Assembly: GCF_036038375.1 (NCBI RefSeq)
Contig: NZ_CP107935.1
Coordinates: forward strand, 4,340,001-4,404,000
From: Streptomyces sp. NBC_00414
Lineage (GTDB): Bacteria > Actinomycetota > Actinomycetes > Streptomycetales > Streptomycetaceae
Direction of reading: 5' to 3'
DNA: 64,000 nt
This document shows positions 32,697 to 40,829 of the stretch, one piece after another. Within the stretch, counting starts at the first letter, position 1; each line of letters begins with the position of its first letter. The notes below the pieces were generated by a model that searched no databases, had not been told where the DNA came from, and worked only from the letters and a program-made list of their open reading frames with translations. Position numbers and translations under genes: made by a program.

Positions 32697-34300
32697 CCGG
32701 CTTCAGCAGTTCCGCCCAGGCGATGTCCCTGGTGGCGTTCACCGTCGTGGCCACCATCACCCTGCTGCTCTGTGTGATGACCGGCCCCGACCGGGACGAC
32801 CTCGACGAGTTCTACACCGGCTACGGCAGCCTCTCCCCGATGCGCAACGGCCTCGCCATCGCCGGTGACTACATCTCCGCCGCGACGGTCCTCGGCACCG
32901 GCGGCGTCATCGCGCTCTTCGGGTACGACGGCGTCGTACTCGCCCTGAGCACCGCCCTGTCCCTCATGCTCCTGATGTTCCTGCTGGCCGAACCCCTGCG
33001 GAACGCGGGCCGGTTCACCATGGGCGACGCCCTGGCACGGCGGATGCCGGGCCGGGCGGTACGGATCACGGCGTGCGCGGCGACCCTGACCGCGCTGCTC
33101 CCGCTGATGCTCGTCCAACTGGCGGGCACCGGCGACCTGCTGGCGTTCATCCTCGGCTTCTCCAACGAGGGGCTGAAGACGGGCTGCATCATCGGCCTCG
33201 GCCTCCTGATGATCAGCTACGCGGCGATCGGCGGCATGAAGGGCACCGCGCTGATCCAGATCCTGAAGATCGTGATGCTGCTCGGCTCCGGCGCCGTCGT
33301 CGCCCTGCTCATCCTGAACAGGTTCGACTGGAGCCTCGGCAACCTGTTCGACCAGGCGGCCCAGAACAGCGGGGCGGGATCCGCGTTCCTCAGCTCCGGC
33401 CTGCAGTTCTCGGCCGGGCCCAGCCCGCGCCTGGACATGATCACCTCGCAGCTGACGGTGGTGCTCGGCGGGGCCTGCCTGCCGCACATCACCATGCGCA
33501 TGTACACGGCGGGCAGTGCCCGTCAGGTGCGCCGGTCGATGTCCTGGGCGGTGCCGGCCGTGGCCCTGTTCGTCCTCGTCATCACGGTCGTCGGCTTCGG
33601 CGCGACGGCCCTGATCGGGCGGGAGACGATCGCGGGCGCGGACCCGCAGGGCAACACGGCGTATCTGCTGGGCTCCCGGGCCGCGTTCGGGACGGACGTC
33701 TCCACCGCGGAGACGTTCCTCTTCACCACCGTCACCGCCGCGCTCTTCCTGACACTGCTCGCCTCCGTCGCCGGCATGATCCTCGCCTGCGCCAACTCCC
33801 TCGCCCATGACGTCTTCGCCCACCGCAAGGAGCAGCTCTCGCCGCGCCGCGAGATGACGCTGGCCCGGGCGTCCGCGGCGGCGGTCGGCATCCCGGCGAT
33901 CGTGCTGGCCACCCTGGTCCAGCACCACAGCCTGCAGCCGCTGGTCACGCTGTCGTTCTGCCTGGGCGCCTCGGCCATCGCCCCCGCGCTGGTCTACAGC
34001 CTCTTCTGGCGCCGGTACACCAAGGCCGGGCTCCTGTGCACGCTCATCGGCGGCTCACTCGGCACGCTCATCCTGATGACCGGCACGAACCTCGTCTCCG
34101 GCTCCCCCATCTCCGCGTTCCCCGACCACGACTTCACCTGGTTCCCGTTCACCACGACCGGCCTCGTCTCCATCCCGCTGGGCTTCGCGCTCGGCTGGCT
34201 CGGCACGGTGGCCTCCGGCCGGCGGAAGGCGGAGGAACACCGGAAGCAGTACGAGGCCGTGGAGGGGTGGATCCTGGCGGGGGCCGTCCGCGAGGACTGA
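32693..34300 (+). CDS. sodium:solute symporter, ActP-like (monocarboxylate/acetate type)
   Basis: 535 residues with about 13 membrane helices. SSS-family features include DLDEFYTGYGSLSPMRNGLAIAGDYISAATVLG, where ISAA is part of the sodium-site region in helix 1, and ISYAAIGGMKGTALIQILK. With the DUF485 partner this points to uptake of acetate, pyruvate or a related short acid; the exact substrate is not read from sequence. The GTG start overlaps the DUF485 stop. A hairpin follows at 34335. Confidence 0.88.
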   Translation: MTGFSSSAQAMSLVAFTVVATITLLLCVMTGPDRDDLDEFYTGYGSLSPMRNGLAIAGDYISAATVLGTGGVIALFGYDGVVLALSTALSLMLLMFLLAEPLRNAGRFTMGDALARRMPGRAVRITACAATLTALLPLMLVQLAGTGDLLAFILGFSNEGLKTGCIIGLGLLMISYAAIGGMKGTALIQILKIVMLLGSGAVVALLILNRFDWSLGNLFDQAAQNSGAGSAFLSSGLQFSAGPSPRLDMITSQLTVVLGGACLPHITMRMYTAGSARQVRRSMSWAVPAVALFVLVITVVGFGATALIGRETIAGADPQGNTAYLLGSRAAFGTDVSTAETFLFTTVTAALFLTLLASVAGMILACANSLAHDVFAHRKEQLSPRREMTLARASAAAVGIPAIVLATLVQHHSLQPLVTLSFCLGASAIAPALVYSLFWRRYTKAGLLCTLIGGSLGTLILMTGTNLVSGSPISAFPDHDFTWFPFTTTGLVSIPLGFALGWLGTVASGRRKAEEHRKQYEAVEGWILAGAVRED

Positions 34301-34334
34301 ACGCCGCGCCGGGGCCTCCGGGTGCCGGGCACGC

Positions 34335-34378
34335 TGTGGGCCGGTGGGGGCTGAGCGCGCAGTTCCCACCGGCCCGCA
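34335..34378. terminator. bidirectional hairpin between convergent genes
   Basis: Arms 34335-34348 (TGTGGGCCGGTGGG) and 34365-34378 with one mismatch and a 16-base loop, between the symporter stop (34300) and the stop of the coiled-coil gene (34385). Confidence 0.7.
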
Positions 34379-34384
34379 GAGGGA

Positions 34385-35272
34385 CTACTCCGCCGCCGCC
34401 CGACCCGTCAACGCCGCGAGGCTGCTGCGCACATGGTCCATATGCGCCTGCACCTCGTCCCACTCCTCGCCGTGTTCGCGCAGCACCCGTTCCGTCTCGC
34501 GGGCGACGCGCTCCTCCCGGACCCGGGCCTCGGCGAGGAGTTCGGCGGCGCGGGCGTCCGCGTCCTCCTGGAGGTGGCGGGTCGTCTCCCGCGCCTCGGC
34601 CAGGTCCCGCCCCGCTTCCGCAAGGCTCTCCTCGGCGCGCGCGACGAGATCCTCGTGGCGCGTGTCGAGGGCGGCCTCCCGCTCGGCGGCCTCGCGCCCG
34701 GCCCGTTCCCAGCGCTCGGCGTGCTCCTTCTCCTGCTCGGCCAGCAGGTTCTCGCCGCGCCGCCGCGTCTCGCGCAACGCCGCCAGCGACTCCCCGCGGC
34801 CCTCCTTCACCTCGCGCCGCGCGGAGATCCGCATCTCGTCGGCCTCGGCCTGCGCGGCGAGCAGCCGGTGCCGGGCCCGTTCGTCGGCCTCGCCCCGCAC
34901 CTCGTCGGCGTCCGCCCGCGCGGCCTCGCCCACCCGTTCGGCCGCCGCCCGCGCCTCCTCCACGACCCGGCGCGCCTCGTCCAGCGCGTCCTGGCGCAGC
35001 GCCGCGGCCTCCTCCTCGCCCAGCTCGAAGAGCCGCCGGGCCCGGTCGCCGAGCGTCTCGTACGTCTGGGGGGCGAGCCCCGCCACGACCTCGCGCAGCC
35101 GCAGCGCCTCGCTCTCCATCTCCCTGGCCAGCACGGTCAGCCGCGCGGCCCGCTCCCAGGCGGCGTCACGCCCTTCCGAGAGCGCCGCGGCGTACGCGTC
35201 GACCTGTTCGGGGCGGTAACCACGCCCCCGTACGGCCTCGAAGCCCTGAGACGACACCGGTGAGCTGCTCAT
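34385..35272 (-). CDS. DivIVA-like coiled-coil protein (annotated in relatives as cellulose-binding protein)
   Basis: 295 residues. The N-terminus has a DivIVA-like entry (GFEAVRGRGYRPEQVDAYAAAL, about 10-31), then almost continuous coiled coil rich in Ala, Glu and Arg (about 35-290), such as RRVVEEARAAAERVGEAARA. The pattern resembles the Scy/FilP-type and cellulose-binding proteins of Streptomyces that organise tip growth; I cannot assign it to one of them. There is no membrane segment. The ATG lacks a clear ribosome site; a GTG three codons upstream is possible. Confidence 0.75.
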   Translation of the reverse strand: MSSSPVSSQGFEAVRGRGYRPEQVDAYAAALSEGRDAAWERAARLTVLAREMESEALRLREVVAGLAPQTYETLGDRARRLFELGEEEAAALRQDALDEARRVVEEARAAAERVGEAARADADEVRGEADERARHRLLAAQAEADEMRISARREVKEGRGESLAALRETRRRGENLLAEQEKEHAERWERAGREAAEREAALDTRHEDLVARAEESLAEAGRDLAEARETTRHLQEDADARAAELLAEARVREERVARETERVLREHGEEWDEVQAHMDHVRSSLAALTGRAAAE

Positions 35273-35414
35273 GCCGCACATCTTGGTGGATCAGACGGAA
35301 GTGTTCATAACGCGACACTCCGCGCATTCAGCCGACCGGATCCGGACACCTGAATCCAAACGAACCCGGACTGACCCAGAAGAATCCGAATGAACCCGGG
35401 GGAATCCGGACCGA

Positions 35415-35458
35415 CGAGAGGGCCGGGCCCGGTCGGTCGACCGGGCCCGGCCCTCTCG
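35415..35458 (-). terminator. strong hairpin after the SUKH-4 fusion gene
   Basis: Perfect 21-bp arms (35415-35435 CGAGAGGGCCGGGCCCGGTCG and 35438-35458) with a 2-base loop, 26 bp beyond the stop at 35485 on the minus strand. Confidence 0.85.
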
Positions 35459-35484
35459 CTCCGCTCCGCGTCAGTGCCGCGCCG

Positions 35485-38316
35485 TCAGAGCAGGCCGTCC
35501 CACATCTGCTCAAGCAGCACCGACCACCAGCTCTCCGGCGACCCGAGGGCCGCCGGGTCGGTCGCGGCCAACTGCGCCTGGAAATCGACGGTCCAGCGCC
35601 CCGCCTGCTCCTGGTTGAGCCCGAAGCGAAGACGCCACATCCGGCCCAGCAGCGCGAGGCTGCGCGCGAACTCGGGCAGCCCCGTGTTCACGAACTGCGG
35701 CGGTACGGGAGCACCGCCGGGACCCGATTCCACCGGCACGGCCACGATGTTCGCGGTGCCGTACTGGACACAGATCGCCTTGCCGAAGTCACTGCCCATG
35801 ACGAGGTACGAGCCCGCGTCCGCGCTCGGCTGCACCCCGCGCTCCTGCGCCAGTTCGGCGAGCGTGGGCACCGGACGGCCCGGCTGGGCCTGCGCCCAGA
35901 AGAACGGGTTCATGTCCACGGGCAGCCCGGCCACCACCAGGGTGTGCGCCACGATCGGCGGTACGCCCTGCCGGGACACCGCCGCCTGGTCGAACCGGAA
36001 CAGGCCGGGGCCGAACGCGGCGGCCAGCTCCTGCCCGATCGCCTCCGGCGGGATCGGCGGCGCGGACTGCACCGGCGGCAGCGGCGCCCGTACGGGTGCG
36101 GGCCGCGCCGGACCGTCGGCGACCTGGTGCAACTCGCCCTGATGGGCGAGCAGTTGCGCCATGCCCTGCTGACGGCTCGCGTGGTCGGTGCCGTACGAGG
36201 CGATGCTCGTGATCCGCGCCTGCGGCCAGCTCTCCCGGATCATCCGCGCGCAGTACGCGCCCGGCAGCTCACAGGACTCCAGTTCCGTGTGCAGTTCGAG
36301 GACCTGCTGCGGCGGCACGTTCATCGCGCGCAGCTCGTGCAGGATCTGCCACTCCGGGTGCGGGGTGCCCGGCGCGGACCGCCGGATCAGCTGCTGCTCG
36401 CTGCCGTCCTGGGCCCGGTAGCGCAACACCGCCTGGTAGCCGGGTCCGACCGTGGGCTGGGCGTGCTGCGGATAGCCGTAGGCCGGCGGCTGCTGACCGG
36501 GCATCGGCTGCCCCGGGAAGGGCGGCTGTCCCTGCTGGCCGGGGAAGGGCGGCCGGCCGCCCATGTGCGGTGCGGGCGGCGGCATCCCGGGGGCCCCGGG
36601 AGGCGTTCCGGGCGGGCCGGGGGCGGGCGGCGGCGGAGCCGTACCCGGACCACCGACCGCGGGACCGGCCAGCATGGTGGCGGCATGGTGCACACCACCG
36701 GGCGGCGTACCCCCCGGAGTACCGGACCCACCGGGAGCACCGGGAGCTCCAGGAGCACCCGGGGCGCCGGGCGCACCAGGGGGCTGCGGAGCGCCGGGGC
36801 CGCCGACCGCAGGACCGGCGAGCATGGTCGCCGCATGGTGGACACCACCGGCGGGCGCACCACCGGGAGCACCAGGGGTGCCAGGAGCACCGGGAGGCTG
36901 GGGAGCGCCAGGACCAGCCGCCCCACCGGCTCCACCCGGCGCGCCGGGCCGGCCCGGCGTCTCCGGCCCGTCGGGGCCGAGCTGCGAGACGAACTGCGTC
37001 GGTACGTATCCGGCGGCGGGGGCGCCCGGAGCACCGGGGCCGGACGCCGGAGCGGGACCACCCGGAGCCGGACCGCCCGGCCGCGCACCCGGCGTACCGG
37101 GCGCCCCGGGAGGCGGCGGTGTACCGGGCGCACCCGCACCCCGCGCGCCACGCGGCGGAGCCTGCGCCTTGCTGGTCGCCGCGTCCGCGATGTCACCGGC
37201 GTTGGGCGGCAGCGGCCGGCCGGGCGCACCCGAGGCGGGCGGCTGCGGCGCGGCGGGGGCGGGCGGCTGCGGAGCACCCTGCGGATAGCCGTACGACGGC
37301 GCGCCCGGCGGAGGCGTCCCGGGGCCGGCGTTCTGCGGATGGCCGTACGAGGAGGGCGCGGCCGGTGCCGCACCGGGCGCACCCGGACCCTGTGGGGACG
37401 CGGGCGGCGCCGGCTCGCTCAGCGCGGGCGCGACACTCGTCCGCGGCAACTGGCTGCCGCCCGAGATCAGCTTGGTCCTGGCCTCGGGCTCCGTCCCGGG
37501 CGGGGGCGGCGGTGTGGCACCGGGCCCGACATCCCGTATCTGCGGCGCGTACACCGTCGCGGGCAGGGGCACGGAACGGTCGTCCCCCGCCTCGGCGTTG
37601 GTGTCGGTACCGGCCCACGGAGTCGCGTCGGCGGGCACGGCGGCGCCACCGGGCGCGCTCCCGCCCGCGGCGGGCCACGCCGTACCCCCACCAGGGGCGC
37701 CGGGCGCCGGCGAACCGGCGGGCGGCCCCGGCAGAGTCTCGGGCAGCGAACCCCCGGGGCTCCCGGAACCGCCGTGGGCGGCGGGGGCGGCAGGGACCGC
37801 GTCGGCCGGCGGAACCGCGTCGACCGGGGAAGCTGCACCCGCCGAAGGAACCGCGTCGCTGACCGCGGCGGCGGGGCGGGACCCGGCACCGTCCGACGGC
37901 CGGCCCGGAGCCCCGCCGGACGTGCTGTCCCGGCGGTCCGGGATCCCCATCCGGTCCGCCGCCTCCTGCAGCCACTCCGGCGGAGTGAGCAGGAACGACG
38001 TCTGGTTGAGATCGACGCGCGCGGGAGGCGGCGGAGGCGCGTCGTCCACCGCGTCGACGAGCCCGTACTCCTCCTCGTACCGGCGGATCACCTCGCCCAC
38101 CGGCAGCGAGGGCCACAGCGTGGCCTCCCCGCTGTCGCGCGCGATGACGAGCCGCTGGGCACCGCCGTCGGACCGCGGACCGTCGGCCCGGTCCTCCGCC
38201 CACACCACGAAGCCGAGTTCGAACTCCCGGACCCGCACCTCACGGTGCTGATAACCGGGCACGTCCCCGTTGATCCACTCTTCCGCGCGCTCCTGCGCCT
38301 GCGCGAAGGTCACCAT
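35485..38316 (-). CDS. multidomain toxin/immunity-type protein: Imm35-like, Pro/Gly linker, nucleic-acid deaminase-like, SUKH-4
   Basis: 943 residues. Residues 1-95 resemble the YrhB/Imm35 immunity domain (TFAQAQERAEEWIN). About 135-625 is a low-complexity linker of Pro, Gly and Ala with collagen-like GAPGAPG runs. Residues 626-735 resemble an XOO_2897-type deaminase, with HPE at 653-655 and two Cys at 682 and 689 (CELPGAYC), the expected zinc ligands. Residues about 755-943 resemble SUKH-4. There is no signal peptide or membrane segment. The gene follows the SMI1-like gene by 7 bp. Toxin-like and immunity-like domains in one cytoplasmic chain are unusual; a function in nucleic-acid modification or phage defence is inference. 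Confidence 0.72.
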   Translation of the reverse strand: MVTFAQAQERAEEWINGDVPGYQHREVRVREFELGFVVWAEDRADGPRSDGGAQRLVIARDSGEATLWPSLPVGEVIRRYEEEYGLVDAVDDAPPPPPARVDLNQTSFLLTPPEWLQEAADRMGIPDRRDSTSGGAPGRPSDGAGSRPAAAVSDAVPSAGAASPVDAVPPADAVPAAPAAHGGSGSPGGSLPETLPGPPAGSPAPGAPGGGTAWPAAGGSAPGGAAVPADATPWAGTDTNAEAGDDRSVPLPATVYAPQIRDVGPGATPPPPPGTEPEARTKLISGGSQLPRTSVAPALSEPAPPASPQGPGAPGAAPAAPSSYGHPQNAGPGTPPPGAPSYGYPQGAPQPPAPAAPQPPASGAPGRPLPPNAGDIADAATSKAQAPPRGARGAGAPGTPPPPGAPGTPGARPGGPAPGGPAPASGPGAPGAPAAGYVPTQFVSQLGPDGPETPGRPGAPGGAGGAAGPGAPQPPGAPGTPGAPGGAPAGGVHHAATMLAGPAVGGPGAPQPPGAPGAPGAPGAPGAPGGSGTPGGTPPGGVHHAATMLAGPAVGGPGTAPPPPAPGPPGTPPGAPGMPPPAPHMGGRPPFPGQQGQPPFPGQPMPGQQPPAYGYPQHAQPTVGPGYQAVLRYRAQDGSEQQLIRRSAPGTPHPEWQILHELRAMNVPPQQVLELHTELESCELPGAYCARMIRESWPQARITSIASYGTDHASRQQGMAQLLAHQGELHQVADGPARPAPVRAPLPPVQSAPPIPPEAIGQELAAAFGPGLFRFDQAAVSRQGVPPIVAHTLVVAGLPVDMNPFFWAQAQPGRPVPTLAELAQERGVQPSADAGSYLVMGSDFGKAICVQYGTANIVAVPVESGPGGAPVPPQFVNTGLPEFARSLALLGRMWRLRFGLNQEQAGRWTVDFQAQLAATDPAALGSPESWWSVLLEQMWDGLL

Positions 38317-38323
38317 CGGACGC

Positions 38324-39319
38324 TCACTCCCCCACCGAAGACACGGCGGACACCGGCACCGCCCGCGCGAAACCGCCGTCCACCATCAGGTTCGCCACCG
38401 TCTCCAGCTCGGGCGGATTGCCCGCGAGCCGGGACAGGAACTGATCGAAGTCGTCACCACAGGGCAGCAGCAGCCGCTGTACGCGCTCGGCGGGCGGCCA
38501 CTCGTCCTGGTCACGGGCGTCGTCGAACGCGCAGAACCACACCGAGCCGATGCGGTCGCCCTTCACCTTCACCGCGAGCAACCCGCCCTGCACGAACCCG
38601 ACGCCCAGGTAGTCCTTGGTGAGATGGTCCCGCAGGCACTTGTTGACATAGACGAGGTCGTTGACGGCCGCCTCGTCCCGCACGGTGAAGAACGGCTGGT
38701 CGACCAGCAGCCCCAACTCCGCGTCCAGCGCGGCCCCGAGCGGCGCACACCCGCCGGCGGCCTTCAGGAAGGACCGGTACGCCCCGGGCAGCCGGTACCC
38801 GAGATCCTCCTCGACCCCCTGCACCTGCTGCTCGGTCACGGCGACCGACGCCTTCGGCAGTACGAAGTGCGCGGGCCTGGTCTCCTGCAACGGCCGCGTG
38901 CCCCGCTTGTCCTGGTCGACCACCGCGGTGGCGAGACCGCCGTGATGCCGCAGCAACGCCTTCACCTCGACCGGCACCAGCTCCAGCCGGCGCGAGCGCG
39001 GCACGTGGTGCCACGTCCAGCCGTGCGGGGTCGCCACCGCCGGGATGGTGTCCCACAGATCATGTCCGGAAGCCGCCATGGCGGCGTTCGCCGACACGTA
39101 GTCCGTCAGCCGCAGCTCGTCGACGCCGAACCCCTCGGGCGGCTCGGCGATCTCGGCGGCCGCACGCGCATAGAACGAGAAGTCGGGATAGCCGCCCTCG
39201 TCCACGCGTACCCCTCTCGGGTGACGTGCCGCCCGAACCGGATCCGGGAAGTGCACGACCTGCCCGGCATAGGCCGCGTTCGGCGGCGCGGCTTGTTGCC
39301 CGAGCCGACCTGTCGTCAT
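38324..39319 (-). CDS. SMI1/KNR4 (SUKH-1) family protein
   Basis: 331 residues. The second half carries the SUKH core (VQGVEEDLGYRLPGAYRSFLKAAGG, then a WFCAFDDARDQDEWPPAERVQRLLLPCGDDFDQFLSRLAGNP block). The first half (PDFSFYARAAAEIAEPPEGFGVDELRL) is conserved in Streptomyces relatives but unnamed by me. SUKH domains often neutralise nuclease or deaminase toxins. The ATG has AGGGGG upstream. It is the first gene of a pair with the SUKH-4 fusion (7-bp gap) and divergent from the YwqJ deaminase. Confidence 0.75.
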   Translation of the reverse strand: MTTGRLGQQAAPPNAAYAGQVVHFPDPVRAARHPRGVRVDEGGYPDFSFYARAAAEIAEPPEGFGVDELRLTDYVSANAAMAASGHDLWDTIPAVATPHGWTWHHVPRSRRLELVPVEVKALLRHHGGLATAVVDQDKRGTRPLQETRPAHFVLPKASVAVTEQQVQGVEEDLGYRLPGAYRSFLKAAGGCAPLGAALDAELGLLVDQPFFTVRDEAAVNDLVYVNKCLRDHLTKDYLGVGFVQGGLLAVKVKGDRIGSVWFCAFDDARDQDEWPPAERVQRLLLPCGDDFDQFLSRLAGNPPELETVANLMVDGGFARAVPVSAVSSVGE

Positions 39320-39568
39320 GGCGGTTGCCCCCTGCGGCGTAATGAAGGATCGCGGATGTCGACAGCCTATGCGGTGGAACGACACCGGTCACCGGGCCTC
39401 CTGTTCCATACCGGCCAAGGGTCCTCCGGTTCCGTGACCTGCCGTCATCGAGCCGTGACGGTACGACGAAGACCGCGCGTGTCGCACCGCCCCAGCTTCC
39501 GCACGGGCCACGGAGTTTGGCACTCTGTCGGAGCACCGGGGGATGCAGTAAGGGGAGGAAACAGGACG

Positions 39569-40072
39569 ATGAGCGCGACACAGACAGGTACGTCCGGAGA
39601 TCCGCGGGTCGGCTGGAGCAGCACCGAGGTGCCCGCCGCCCCGGTCCTCCTCCACCGCCGCGACGGCATACTCCCGACCATCGCCGCCGCCCTCTCCGTA
39701 CGGGGCGCGACCCTCACCGGCACAGCGGGCCGCGGCGACCAGCCGCCGCCCCTGCACCCCCTCGTGCGGGACTTCCTCGACACGCTCACCAGCGGCCAGC
39801 GCGACCGCTTCACCGGCCGCTGCGCCGAGGCGATCCTCATCTCCCGCCACCTCGCCGCGGCCGACACCGCCCGCTCCAAACGGGCCACACGGAAACCCAT
39901 GACCAACGGCGAGGCCAGGAAATCCCTCAAGCAGGCCAAACTCACCGCCCGCCGCATCCGCGAGGACGGCGACCCGCTGCACGGCAGCTTCGCGCCGCCC
40001 TGCCGCGCCTGCACCGCACTCAGCGCCCACTTCGGCGTACGCATCGTCGACCCGACCGCACCGGAGAACTGA
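39569..40072 (+). CDS. YwqJ-type putative deaminase
   Basis: 167 residues. The zinc and catalytic residues fit the YwqJ deaminase family: CAE (Cys 85, Glu 87) and PCRAC (Cys 145, Cys 148), with the family block GEARKSLKQAKLTARRIRE between. Family members are known as toxin tips that may deaminate bases in nucleic acids. Here the domain stands alone without export signal, WXG100 or other carrier domain. AGGGGAGGAA precedes the ATG. The SUKH-3 gene follows after 95 bp and may be its immunity partner (inference). Confidence 0.78.
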   Translation: MSATQTGTSGDPRVGWSSTEVPAAPVLLHRRDGILPTIAAALSVRGATLTGTAGRGDQPPPLHPLVRDFLDTLTSGQRDRFTGRCAEAILISRHLAAADTARSKRATRKPMTNGEARKSLKQAKLTARRIREDGDPLHGSFAPPCRACTALSAHFGVRIVDPTAPEN

Positions 40073-40167
40073 CAGGGACCTCCCACCCGCACGAAGGCGC
40101 CACCGACGCCACCAGAAGCCGCCGGCCGGGAATCCGCACGGCGGCTCAGACCGATCGCGAAGGGCAG

Positions 40168-40668
40168 ATGCACACCGACCGCACCGCCACCTCCACCACC
40201 CGCTTCTCCGTCCAGGTCGACGCCTCGCTGCGCGACGCCGGATGGCAACCGGGCCGCTGGGACATAAAGCAGGCCGAGTTCTGGGCCGACGCCCTGCGCG
40301 GCCACGAGTCCCCCGCAGGGCACCGCCACGCCGTGTTCCCGGCGGCGGTGGAGGCATGGGCGGAGTTCGGCGGGCTCCACATCAGCACGGCCGAGGCCGG
40401 CCGGCAGATCGCCTCGTCCCCGCTGCACCTGGACCCCCTGCACGGCCTCCACATGGCCCGTACCCTCGCCGACCTCGGCAGGGCCCTGGACACCGAAGTC
40501 GCCCCCCTCGGCGAGGAGACCGACAGCCGGGCCCTGCTCGCCATCGACACGGAGGGCCGCGTCTACACCCTGGACCACACCGGCGACTGGTACCTCGGCC
40601 CGGACATCGACCAAGCCCTGGCGACCCTCATCGCGGGCCGGGAGCCGGTACGCCTGACAGCGGGCTGA
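40168..40668 (+). CDS. SUKH-3 family immunity-type protein
   Basis: 166 residues. The blocks RFSVQVDASLRDAGWQPGRW, AVEAWAEFGGLHIS and FPAAVEAW match the SUKH-3 family of immunity proteins paired with deaminase toxins. ATG with AAGGG four bases upstream. It probably forms an operon with the YwqJ-type deaminase just before it. There is no export signal. Confidence 0.78.
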   Translation: MHTDRTATSTTRFSVQVDASLRDAGWQPGRWDIKQAEFWADALRGHESPAGHRHAVFPAAVEAWAEFGGLHISTAEAGRQIASSPLHLDPLHGLHMARTLADLGRALDTEVAPLGEETDSRALLAIDTEGRVYTLDHTGDWYLGPDIDQALATLIAGREPVRLTAG

Positions 40669-40722
40669 GCCGGCCGGACCGATCGATCCGGCTGAGCCGA
40701 CAGCGCCGGGCCGCCGACACCG

Positions 40723-40784
40723 GCGCCGTCACGGGCACAGGTACCGACGCCGTCACGGGCACGGGTGCCGAGGCCGTCACGGTC
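40723..40784. repeat. 24-bp tandem repeat between convergent genes
   Basis: Units beginning GCCGTCACGGGCAC at 40725, 40749 and (partial, diverged) 40773, exact 24-bp period. Because 24 is a multiple of three the repeat also reads as a protein repeat (AVTGTGTD), but no ORF with start and ribosome site uses it. Confidence 0.75.
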
Positions 40785-40829
40785 GCCGACAGCGATGTCA
40801 TGGCAGGCACCGGCACCGTGAACGCCGGC

